This document shows positions 1 to 6,387 of a stretch of 10,057 bases of DNA, piece by piece. The notes below the pieces were generated by a model. The model saw only the letters and a program-made list of their open reading frames with translations, was not told the DNA's origin and did no database searches. Within the stretch, counting starts at the first letter, position 1. The number at the start of each line of letters is the position of its first letter. The position numbers and the translations under genes are program-made. This stretch comes from an uncultured Prevotellaceae bacterium (lineage in GTDB: Bacteria; Bacteroidota; Bacteroidia; Bacteroidales; Bacteroidaceae): contig CALCEL010000101.1 in NCBI GenBank assembly GCA_937900485.1, positions 1 through 10,057 of the forward strand. The letters are read 5' to 3'.

Positions 1-1106
1 GTGTAGAACTTGTCCACGGATGACTTGACGCTGCCGTCCTCCTGTACTCTCGCATAGACGAGTCCCTTGGCGCCGATCTGAGGACGCTTGACCCATTCTG
101 TGAGTTTGTCGATGTCCTTTCTTGTGTAGCTTGCGCAGCCTGTGGCGCATATACCGCCGATGTACTTGGCATCGTCAAATACGGCGAACGTGCCTTTCTT
201 GAGCACATCCATAAGCTCGACGAACTCCATGCCGAATCGCATGTCTGGTTTGTCTGAACCGAATCTCTTCATACACTCTATCCATGGCAGACGAAGGAAG
301 TTGCCCTCGATTTCAACTCCTCTCAGTGTCTTGAAGAGATGCTTTGCCATCCCCTCGAAGGTCTGTATGATGTCTTCCTGTGTCACGAATGACATCTCAC
401 AGTCTATCTGTGTGAACTCTGGCTGACGGTCTGCTCTCAGGTCCTCGTCGCGGAAGCACTTGACGATCTGGAAGTAGCGGTCGAAGCCGGCTACCATTAG
501 CAGTTGTTTCAGAGTCTGTGGAGACTGTGGCAGGGCGTAGAACTGTCCCGGGTTCATTCTTGAGGGTACGATGAAGTCGCGCGCGCCTTCTGGTGTTGAG
601 CCGATGAGCATAGGAGTCTCCACCTCGAGGAACCCGAGATTTGAGAGATAGTTGCGTACCTCGATGCAGAATCTGTGGCGAAGCTCGAGGTTCTTACGGA
701 CAGCGTTACGTCTCAGGTCAAGATATCTGTACTTCATCCTGATGTCGTCTCCACCGTCACTCTCATCCTCGATGGTGAAAGGTGGTGTGACTGACTTGTT
801 GAGAACGTTCAGTGTTGTCACGTTGATCTCAATCTCTCCTGTTGGTATGTTATTGTTTTTTGAGTAGCGCTCAGCCACCTCTCCTGTCACTTGGATAACG
901 TATTCACGTCCGAGCTTGTTAGCTTCCGCGCACAAGTCAGCGTTCGTCTCCTCGTTGAAGACGAGCTGTGTGATTCCGTATCGGTCGCGGAGGTCAACGA
1001 ATGTCAGTGCTCCCATTTTGCGAGTGCGTTGCACCCATCCGGCAAGTGTCACTGTTTTGCCTGCGTCAGAGAGCCTCAGCTCTCCTGCGGTATGTGTTCT
1101 ATACAT
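1..1106 (-). CDS. aspS: Aspartyl-tRNA synthetase, N-terminal part (runs off the window)
   Basis: Class II synthetase that attaches aspartate to tRNA-Asp in the cytoplasm. The frame is open from the ATG at 1106 to the window edge and gives 368 residues, so about 215 of the ~585 usual for bacterial AspRS are missing, including class II motif 3. Visible parts are an N-terminal OB-fold anticodon-binding domain (about residues 1-105, with LAGWVQRTRKMG and FVDLRD), a motif 1 region (about 159-178, EVETPMLIGSTPEGARDF), and a textbook motif 2 at 218-235 (FRDEDLRADRQPEFTQID, with R219 and E221 in the active site). Residues from about 290 onward enter the GAD insertion domain typical of bacterial AspRS. 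The start is the family's normal N-terminus (MYRTHTAGELRL) and follows an A-rich leader with no clear Shine-Dalgarno site. It lies downstream of the TamL-like gene on the same strand after 165 bases, with its own possible promoter. Identification is near certain; the 3' end is not visible. Confidence 0.97.
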   Translation of the reverse strand, partial: MYRTHTAGELRLSDAGKTVTLAGWVQRTRKMGALTFVDLRDRYGITQLVFNEETNADLCAEANKLGREYVIQVTGEVAERYSKNNNIPTGEIEINVTTLNVLNKSVTPPFTIEDESDGGDDIRMKYRYLDLRRNAVRKNLELRHRFCIEVRNYLSNLGFLEVETPMLIGSTPEGARDFIVPSRMNPGQFYALPQSPQTLKQLLMVAGFDRYFQIVKCFRDEDLRADRQPEFTQIDCEMSFVTQEDIIQTFEGMAKHLFKTLRGVEIEGNFLRLPWIECMKRFGSDKPDMRFGMEFVELMDVLKKGTFAVFDDAKYIGGICATGCASYTRKDIDKLTEWVKRPQIGAKGLVYARVQEDGSVKSSVDKFY

Positions 1107-1135
1107 ATTTAGTTTTTGTTTAGTCTTATCTTCTG

Positions 1136-1143
1136 CAAATTTA
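1136..1143 (-). promoter_or_regulatory. Possible -7 promoter element of aspS
   Basis: On the minus strand these bases read TAAATTTG, an exact match to the Bacteroidota housekeeping -7 consensus TAnnTTTG. It sits 29 bases before the aspS ATG, giving a predicted 5' leader of about 25 bases that is A-rich and lacks a Shine-Dalgarno motif. I see no good -33 TTG at the expected distance (around 1163-1166), so the call rests on the -7 box and its position alone. The rest of the gap (1107-1271) is A/T-rich. It has one weak palindrome (TCTTA-TTT-TAAGA at 1197-1209) and no GC-rich terminator. Confidence 0.45.
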
Positions 1144-1271
1144 CGACTTTATTTTTATCCGTGGTGTACATGTCTGTTATTTTGTTGTCATTCCAGTCTT
1201 ATTTTAAGATAGGTGTCGCAAATTGTTATTATAAGATTGTTTATGTTTGTTGTATCGTTTCCGCTGATTGT

Positions 1272-3569
1272 TTAGAAGGGAAGTCCCACGGCGAAATGAA
1301 AGGCGAAGTCACGTGAGAACTTAGGATGGTATATAGGGAAGTGGTATCTTCCCTTGAAGGCTGGGTTCACCGCCTTCATACCCGTGTCGAAGCGCAGCAC
1401 GAAAAAGTCGAGATTCATACGTAGTCCCAGGCCGTAGCTGAAGGCTATCTGCTGTATGAAGGTGTTGAGCCTGAACGCTCCGCCTGGCTGGTCGTCGTAC
1501 TCTCTTATGGTCCAGATGTTACCGCCGTCAATATAGAATGCTCCGTTAAGTTTCCAGAACAGGTGGGTGCGGTACTCGACGTTCATGTCCAGTTTCACGT
1601 CGCCCGACTGGTTTATGAAGTTGATGCCTTTGTCCACGCCGTTATACTTACCTGGTCCTAGAGAACGCACGGACCATCCTCTGACGCTGTTGGCGCCGCC
1701 GGAGAAATATCTCTTCTCGAACGGCAGTATCGTGGAGTTGCCGTACGGATATGCCACTCCTCCTCCTATGTGCAGCGCCACAGAGTTGTTTTTGTCCAGT
1801 TTGATGCTCTTGGCGAAGTCGAAGTCTGTTTTCACGTACTGGGCGTACGCTATGCCGCAGAAGGTGTATTGTCCGTCATGGTTCTTTTTCCCGTTTATGG
1901 ATTTCGTGGTAAGGAACAGGAGGTTGCCTGATGTTTCGATGTTCCATTTGAACGTGTATGCGTTCTCTCCGTATGTCTGGGCTCTGTTGCCTAATGAGTT
2001 ATAGGTATAGGTGTATCCCATTTTGGTGATCAGCAAGTTCTCGTAGTTATACTTGAGGATCGCGTTTGTTTTTCCTATTGAGTCCAGGTATTGCTCTTTG
2101 AACGTTTTTGAGATCCATGGCATGTACACGTAGTTAACCTCGAGAAGGTCAAACTTGTGCTGAATACCTTGGTTCTTGCTGCTCCATCTGTATCTCCATG
2201 CGGCGGTGAACACACGTCTGTTGAACTCCGGTCTGTTTTGCAGGTTGTATTGGAAGGCAATCTCCGAGTTGGCGTGGTGTAGCATTCCCCAGTCTTTGTT
2301 GACGAACGGAAGGAGAAAAGACGGGAAGGTCAGTTTTGTCTCGTAGCCGAACTCAAGGAATGAGTTGCCGTCGTAGCCGTCGAGTCCGGTTATGGACTCG
2401 TATGCTCCACGGACTTTGGCTGTGAGTGTCTCTGAGCCTTTGAAAACATTCTTAATCTGTAGGGACACTGATGTCGCGGCGCCAAGGTCGCCGGCTGAGT
2501 TGGTGCCTTCGAGTGAGGCTTCCGTATGGTACGGGTCGCCTCTGTTCACCATAATGTCACAGTCCAGCGTGTCACGTCCCGGACGTTCGGTCAGTCTCAC
2601 GTTAGAGTATGACACGGCAGGCAGGCTCGTGAAGTTGGTGTATGTGTTCTTGAGAAACTTGTCGTTGTACAGTTGTCCTTCCCTGAATTGCGTGTTCGAC
2701 AAGAGCATGGACTTCCTGAAATGTCTTCTTCCTTTGTGAATGAAATCCACGTTCTTGTAAGTCTCCGTCTCATACACGGTATCGTAAGGTGTTGTCTCCA
2801 GAAGGAATCGTATGTCTCCGATGTGGTATCTCTTGTGGCTTTCTGGCAGAGCCCTTCCGTTGTCCAAGTGTTGGTGTATGTGAATGGTGACGTCGACGGA
2901 CGTGCTTCCGGCTGTGGTGTCTGCGGTGTAACTGATGTCTTGTTTTGTGAACTTATAGTATCCCTGACACCTCAGCTTATTGGTTATGCGTGTTCTCTCC
3001 TCATTAAGTGTGTTGATGTTGAAATCAGCGCCGTTGAAGAGTTTTGAGTCGTTGGTGTCTTTTCCGCATATTATGCTCTTGATGTCAGCATCCTCAATCT
3101 CGCGTGTCACATGTCGTATGTGATACTTCTCTTTCGTGTTGACTACGTAACGGAGGTGCAGTCTCTTTCCATCCGTTTTTTTGTCGATGGCCACGTTGGC
3201 CTGCATGTATCCGGCGTTGCGTAGGGCCAATGTGATATCGCTTGCGCTCAGAGAGGCGGATTGCTCGTCATAAAGCACAGGCTCCTCGCCCAATTTTCTG
3301 AGCATCTTGTTGTGCCATTTCTTGTCGTTTTTCCCAGAGGCGCAATAAATCCTTAATGGAAACCGTATTCCGAAGATCTTTGTGTTAGGTGTCTGTTTGA
3401 TATAGTTCTTCAAGGAATAAGCCTTGACGGACTTGCCATTGTCGGTGGAGACGATGTTCACGTCCTCCAGAAGATATTGTTCCTCGGGTATGAATCTGTT
3501 TACGCTGCATGAGGAGCAGAATGCCAGAATAAATATTATGAGTGATATGTGTGAAAATGACGACCTCAT
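1272..3569 (-). CDS. tamL: TamA/BamA (Omp85) family outer-membrane lipoprotein, TamL-like
   Basis: Predicted outer-membrane protein of 765 residues from the ATG at 3569. It has a hydrophobic signal sequence with Cys18 and Cys21 (FCSSC; Cys21 after SS is the better lipobox), an N-terminal POTRA-like periplasmic part (about 25-390), and a C-terminal beta-barrel. The barrel carries the Omp85 loop-6 signature GGANSVRGW (VRGW at about 629-632) and ends in phenylalanine (AVGLPF), as many outer-membrane proteins do. Bacteroidota carry lipidated TamA homologues called TamL, thought to work with TamB-like proteins in outer-membrane assembly or homeostasis; assignment here is by motif and layout. The frame stays open 28 codons further upstream to an ATG at 3653. 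I reject that start because it would bury the signal peptide and lies upstream of the predicted promoter at 3591-3622. The gene is divergent from the RNA methyltransferase. A BamA paralogue is the main alternative, but the lipobox favours TamL. Confidence 0.88.
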   Translation of the reverse strand: MRSSFSHISLIIFILAFCSSCSVNRFIPEEQYLLEDVNIVSTDNGKSVKAYSLKNYIKQTPNTKIFGIRFPLRIYCASGKNDKKWHNKMLRKLGEEPVLYDEQSASLSASDITLALRNAGYMQANVAIDKKTDGKRLHLRYVVNTKEKYHIRHVTREIEDADIKSIICGKDTNDSKLFNGADFNINTLNEERTRITNKLRCQGYYKFTKQDISYTADTTAGSTSVDVTIHIHQHLDNGRALPESHKRYHIGDIRFLLETTPYDTVYETETYKNVDFIHKGRRHFRKSMLLSNTQFREGQLYNDKFLKNTYTNFTSLPAVSYSNVRLTERPGRDTLDCDIMVNRGDPYHTEASLEGTNSAGDLGAATSVSLQIKNVFKGSETLTAKVRGAYESITGLDGYDGNSFLEFGYETKLTFPSFLLPFVNKDWGMLHHANSEIAFQYNLQNRPEFNRRVFTAAWRYRWSSKNQGIQHKFDLLEVNYVYMPWISKTFKEQYLDSIGKTNAILKYNYENLLITKMGYTYTYNSLGNRAQTYGENAYTFKWNIETSGNLLFLTTKSINGKKNHDGQYTFCGIAYAQYVKTDFDFAKSIKLDKNNSVALHIGGGVAYPYGNSTILPFEKRYFSGGANSVRGWSVRSLGPGKYNGVDKGINFINQSGDVKLDMNVEYRTHLFWKLNGAFYIDGGNIWTIREYDDQPGGAFRLNTFIQQIAFSYGLGLRMNLDFFVLRFDTGMKAVNPAFKGRYHFPIYHPKFSRDFAFHFAVGLPF

Positions 3570-3590
3570 CAAAATGACATTAAAAGCGCC

Positions 3591-3622
3591 CAAAGGTACG
3601 ATGTTTTCGTAGAATAAGCAAA
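3591..3622 (-). promoter_or_regulatory. Bacteroidota-type promoter of the TamL-like gene
   Basis: On the minus strand, TTTG (3622-3619) is followed after 20 bases by TACCTTTG (3598-3591), an exact TAnnTTTG -7 box with a -33 TTTG at normal spacing. Transcription would start around 3584-3588, some 15-19 bases before the ATG at 3569. This layout supports 3569 as the true start and excludes the ATG at 3653 for transcripts from this promoter. It is the best promoter match in the window. Confidence 0.62.
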
Positions 3623-3711
3623 TCTTCATTGGGCTTTTCCGTTTGGCGCGCACTTTGCGGGCGGAAGCGCAAAAAAGAGAGTCTGTCTGCGGTTAATACG
3701 ATATAATGTCC

Positions 3712-3719
3712 TAACTTTG
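3712..3719 (+). promoter_or_regulatory. -7 promoter element of the RNA methyltransferase gene (leaderless layout)
   Basis: The bases TAACTTTG match the Bacteroidota -7 consensus TAnnTTTG exactly and end four bases before the ATG at 3724. Transcription normally starts a few bases after this box, so the mRNA would begin at or within a few bases of the start codon. No clear -33 TTG is seen near 3690, where the sequence reads GCGGTTAA. Confidence 0.5.
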
Positions 3720-3723
3720 CGTC

Positions 3724-4485
3724 ATGATTAGCAAAAACAGAATTAAATATATACATTCTCTTGAGCAGAAGAAGCACAGACGTAATGAGGGTGTATTTGT
3801 CGCTGAGGGACCGAAACTTGTGGCGGAGCTTCTCGCGGTGTTGGATTGTGTGTATGTGGCATGTGTGGAGAGTTGGCATAGTGCCTTGTCGGCGGATTTG
3901 CCGGAGACGTGTGCTTGTGACATCGTGACGGAGGATGAGCTGGTTAAGGTCAGCTTTCTGGAGACTCCCCAGCAGGTGCTGGCTGTCTTCAGACAACCAG
4001 AGTATTATGTGCCGATGAGTGTGTCGGCCTCAGAACGTTTGTGCTTGGCATTGGATGACGTGCAGAATCCCGGAAATCTCGGTACGATAGTGAGGTTGGC
4101 GGACTGGTTTGGTATAGAGGATATTTATTGCTCGTTGGGATGCGCTGATATATATAACCCTAAGACGGTACAGGCTACGATGGGAGCTGTGGCGCGTGTC
4201 AGGGTTCATTATGTGGATCTTGTGGAACAGTTGCGTGAGCTGGATGAGACGGTTAACGTGTATGGCACGTTCCTCGACGGTGAGAACGTGTATGATAAGA
4301 CGTTGGAAGATAGGGGAGTGATTATCATGGGTAATGAAGGAAGGGGTGTCTCGGATGCCGTTGCCTCTTACGTTAATGAGCGTCTGAGGATTCCTAACTA
4401 TCCTGAGGGAAGAAAGACGTCAGAGTCTCTTAATGTGGCAATTGCCACTGCTGTCATCTGTGCTGAGTTTCGTAGAAAAAGGTAA
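3724..4485 (+). CDS. SpoU/TrmH-family RNA 2'-O-methyltransferase
   Basis: Predicted cytoplasmic SPOUT-class enzyme that moves a methyl group from S-adenosylmethionine to a ribose 2'-OH in rRNA or tRNA; the target nucleotide cannot be told from sequence. It has 253 residues, the usual length for the two-domain form. The N-terminal L30e-like substrate-binding domain is about 1-95 (ISKNRIKYIHSL, then GVFVAEGPKLV). The catalytic domain has motif 1 at 111-130 (DVQNPGNLGTIVRLADWFG; N118 and R124 correspond to the catalytic Asn/Arg of TrmH), motif 2 at 204-210 (NEGRGVS) and motif 3 at 235-242 (SLNVAIAT). The start matches the family N-terminus (MISKN-IKYI) as I remember it from Bacteroidales. It is divergent from the TamL-like gene. 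Its last 66 bases overlap the end of the convergent small gene. No GC-rich terminator follows it. Subfamily (RlmB-like or another TrmH group) is left open. Confidence 0.93.
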   Translation: MISKNRIKYIHSLEQKKHRRNEGVFVAEGPKLVAELLAVLDCVYVACVESWHSALSADLPETCACDIVTEDELVKVSFLETPQQVLAVFRQPEYYVPMSVSASERLCLALDDVQNPGNLGTIVRLADWFGIEDIYCSLGCADIYNPKTVQATMGAVARVRVHYVDLVEQLRELDETVNVYGTFLDGENVYDKTLEDRGVIIMGNEGRGVSDAVASYVNERLRIPNYPEGRKTSESLNVAIATAVICAEFRRKR

Positions 4486-4752
4486 CACTTTTTGGGTGTG
4501 GTAAGCGAAGAGAAACGGTGACTTCTCACATGAGGCGATGCTCTCGTAGAAGTCCTCGACGGATTTCGTGGTATTTATGTCTATGTCTTTCACGTTTGCC
4601 AGGAGTATCGTTCCGCCCAGCCATTCCGTCATGTCTAGCTCCTCTGTCAACGCGTAGTGGTTGACCACTATATGTTCACAGAGTTCCACAATATGATATT
4701 TGTGAAACTCTGTGACGTTTTTACATACCATGTTTGCTGCTACTCTTCGCAT
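4420..4752 (-). CDS. Small conserved-looking protein, possibly a standalone amidohydrolase N-terminal-like beta domain
   Basis: A 110-residue protein without signal peptide or membrane segment. The N-terminal pattern (MRRVAANMV, then HIVEL, then TEEL and TEWLGGTILLA) recalls the first beta-sandwich strands of metal-dependent amidohydrolases, where RKIAAN- and -FYNGVIVPG-like stretches precede the HxH metal site. Here the protein stops before any metal-binding HxH or TIM barrel, so no hydrolase activity is expected. From memory, Bacteroidales carry short standalone proteins of this shape; this is inference. It starts 26 bases after the DUF4296 gene with an A-rich leader and an AGGA about 11 bases upstream, which fits the last cistron of the ileS-lspA cluster. 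Its final 22 codons lie opposite the methyltransferase C-terminus, so the tail is constrained by that gene. A spurious frame is possible but unlikely given position and strand. An alternative ATG is at 4731. Confidence 0.62.
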   Translation of the reverse strand: MRRVAANMVCKNVTEFHKYHIVELCEHIVVNHYALTEELDMTEWLGGTILLANVKDIDINTTKSVEDFYESIASCEKSPFLFAYHTQKVLPFSTKLSTDDSSGNCHIKRL

Positions 4753-4778
4753 TTCTTATTTTTCCTGATATGTTGTTA

Positions 4779-5747
4779 TTACCTTTTCCTTCTGCCATAC
4801 TGGTTAGGTGTGCGTTTGTCTGGAGCCGTCTTAATCTGTATCTTCTTATTGCCGGTTCCCATCGCGTGAATCTGCTCCGGTGTAAGATGCGGCTTGAGCG
4901 TTTTCTCGTCAACGGCAGGTATGGTGTCCTCAATCTTGGCTTCCGCATCCGGTTCTGTGGTGACCACCGTGGCAGTGTCAGTTTTCTCTTCCTGTTTGTG
5001 CATACGTATCAGCTTTATGTCATCCAGAACGGCAATGCTTCTGTAGTTGCTGTTTCCTGTGAAGTAGAAGAAGCCTGTGATCTGTCTTAGCTCCCCGGAG
5101 TGGTCCGCCGTCAGCGTGATCTGTATTTGACCGCTGTTATGGTTCTGTTTTGTCACTCCGACTTTCAGACCGTCTTTGTATGTGAGGTTGAGACCTGTCG
5201 TCACGCATTCCTTGTGCTCGTTCTTGTTCTCGACAATCATGTTGAGCTTGCACATCAGCAAATAGGTGTCACCTTTATGGAAACTTGTGTCCGACACTAT
5301 CGTGAAACTTTCCCTTCGTTGTATCACGTTGTCACGCAACACGATGATTTTCTTTGAGCCCCAGATGTCCGATGTGTCTCCACCAGTCGTGAACATAGCC
5401 ATCATGTCATTGTTACCGTTTTGAAGCTGTAGCTCTTTGTTCAGATCGTCAAATCTTTTTTTCAGATTCTTGTAGATGTCATGCAGCTTGTCGGTGTTCT
5501 TGTTGTACCACACAAGAGAGGTGTCAAACTCCGCCTGTGTGATCCCGTGTTTCTTGAACACGGAGTTGATGTATTTCTGGCTGTTGTTCTTTCTGTCGGT
5601 GGTGTTCATGTCGTTGATTATGCCCTGAGCCAGATGGTAGTCGTACAGCACGTCTTCCATCTTGTCTTTTGGCATGACATTATCAGGTCTGTTCTCGCAG
5701 GCACAGACCACCGCCAGTATTAATATGAAAAGCGGAAATCTCCTCAC
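4779..5747 (-). CDS. DUF4296 domain lipoprotein
   Basis: Predicted exported lipoprotein of 322 residues, function unknown. Residues 1-17 form a signal peptide (MRRFPLFILILAVVCAC) with Cys17 after V-C-A as the likely lipidated residue and Cys15 as the alternative. Residues ~20-108 match the DUF4296 pattern of Bacteroidota: P-x-x-KM-x-x-VLYDYHLAQG, then FKKHGITQAEFDTSLVWY, ending in a charged helical stretch (YKNLKKRFDDLNKEL). The middle looks beta-rich. The C-terminus has a Pro/Thr/Glu-rich linker, HLTPEQIHAMG, and a basic tail (RTPNQYGRRKR) that I recall as conserved in the family. The start is GTG: there is no ATG before residue 25, and the frame meets a stop upstream without another start. 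It begins 22 bases after the lspA stop and 26 bases before the small gene, so it is probably cotranscribed with both. LspA would process this protein's own signal peptide. Confidence 0.88.
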   Translation of the reverse strand: MRRFPLFILILAVVCACENRPDNVMPKDKMEDVLYDYHLAQGIINDMNTTDRKNNSQKYINSVFKKHGITQAEFDTSLVWYNKNTDKLHDIYKNLKKRFDDLNKELQLQNGNNDMMAMFTTGGDTSDIWGSKKIIVLRDNVIQRRESFTIVSDTSFHKGDTYLLMCKLNMIVENKNEHKECVTTGLNLTYKDGLKVGVTKQNHNSGQIQITLTADHSGELRQITGFFYFTGNSNYRSIAVLDDIKLIRMHKQEEKTDTATVVTTEPDAEAKIEDTIPAVDEKTLKPHLTPEQIHAMGTGNKKIQIKTAPDKRTPNQYGRRKR

Positions 5748-5769
5748 TATATAATTACGTGTGTGGTGT

Positions 5770-6387
5770 TTATTTGAAATAATCGTTTACGAGATTATGA
5801 TAGAAAATCAACAGTGCCACGATGCCTACCGATATGGCGGAGTCAGCGAAGTTGAAGACTGGGCTGAAGAACACGCAGTGCTCACCCGCGTAGGGCAGTG
5901 CCTTAATGTCAGGCATGTCCCATTCTATGAGAGGAAAGTAAAACATGTCCACCACTTTTCCGTAGAGGAAGTCCCCGTATCCTGTTCCGTACTCCACTAA
6001 CTGTGCCACTTGCGGGAATGGCGGATTGTTGAATATCAGTCCATAGAAGAGACAGTCTATGATATTGCCTGCCGCTCCGGCCATTATGAGTGACACACAT
6101 ACTATGTATCCGATAGGTTTATCTTTTCGGATGTCATTGTATATTATCCATCCGATAAAGGCTATGGCGACGATGCGGAACAGGGTGAGCACCAGTTTTC
6201 CACCCCATAACTCCATTCCGAACGCCATTCCGTTGTTTTCGACAAACACCAGTTGGAACCATGATGTGATCTCAATCCTTTCACCTAAAAACATTCCTGT
6301 CTTGACATTGACCTTTATGAGCTGGTCAATGACAAGTACAGAAATGAATATTGCGATGGAGATAATGAATTTAGTCCTTTGTGACAT
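5770..6387 (-). CDS. lspA: Lipoprotein signal peptidase (signal peptidase II)
   Basis: Inner-membrane aspartyl protease that cleaves the signal peptide of diacylglyceryl-modified prolipoproteins just before the lipid-bearing cysteine. The 205 residues show four membrane segments (about 7-25, 64-83, 93-112, 180-199) and all conserved boxes: DQLIK at 21-25, ENNGMAFGM at 50-58, GAAGNIID with catalytic D111, VVDMFYFP at 145-152, and FNFADS with catalytic D182. The two catalytic aspartates are 71 residues apart, against roughly 20-30 in Proteobacteria and Firmicutes. The extra loop (about 113-172) makes the protein ~40 residues longer than E. coli LspA, and I believe it is usual for Bacteroidota. 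The ATG at 6387 lies inside the end of ileS (17-base overlap), which suggests translational coupling. The ileS-lspA adjacency is also found in Proteobacteria. Identification is secure. Confidence 0.96.
   Translation of the reverse strand: MSQRTKFIISIAIFISVLVIDQLIKVNVKTGMFLGERIEITSWFQLVFVENNGMAFGMELWGGKLVLTLFRIVAIAFIGWIIYNDIRKDKPIGYIVCVSLIMAGAAGNIIDCLFYGLIFNNPPFPQVAQLVEYGTGYGDFLYGKVVDMFYFPLIEWDMPDIKALPYAGEHCVFFSPVFNFADSAISVGIVALLIFYHNLVNDYFK

Noticed and set aside
1197..1209. TCTTA-TTT-TAAGA palindrome after the TamL-like gene, considered as a terminator.
   Set aside because: Only five A/T-rich pairs, no GC stem and no clear T-run on the needed strand.
1567..2004. 145-residue plus-strand open frame inside the TamL-like gene.
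   Set aside because: Antisense shadow of the beta-barrel coding region; no independent start signals or family resemblance.
3702..3707. A perfect TATAAT hexamer just before the RNA methyltransferase gene.
   Set aside because: Bacteroidota housekeeping promoters use TAnnTTTG, not the E. coli -10 box. No TTGACA-like -35 lies at proper spacing, and an exact TAnnTTTG sits a few bases downstream.
3580..3996. 138-residue minus-strand open frame over the divergent promoter region and the methyltransferase gene.
   Set aside because: It is antisense to a secure gene, overlaps the TamL-like promoter and start, and its protein shows no recognisable domain or family pattern.
4476..4493. AAAAAG-N6-CTTTTT inverted repeat around the methyltransferase stop codon, considered as a terminator.
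   Set aside because: The stem is six mostly A/T pairs with no GC-rich core and lies inside both overlapping genes; it is too weak to call.
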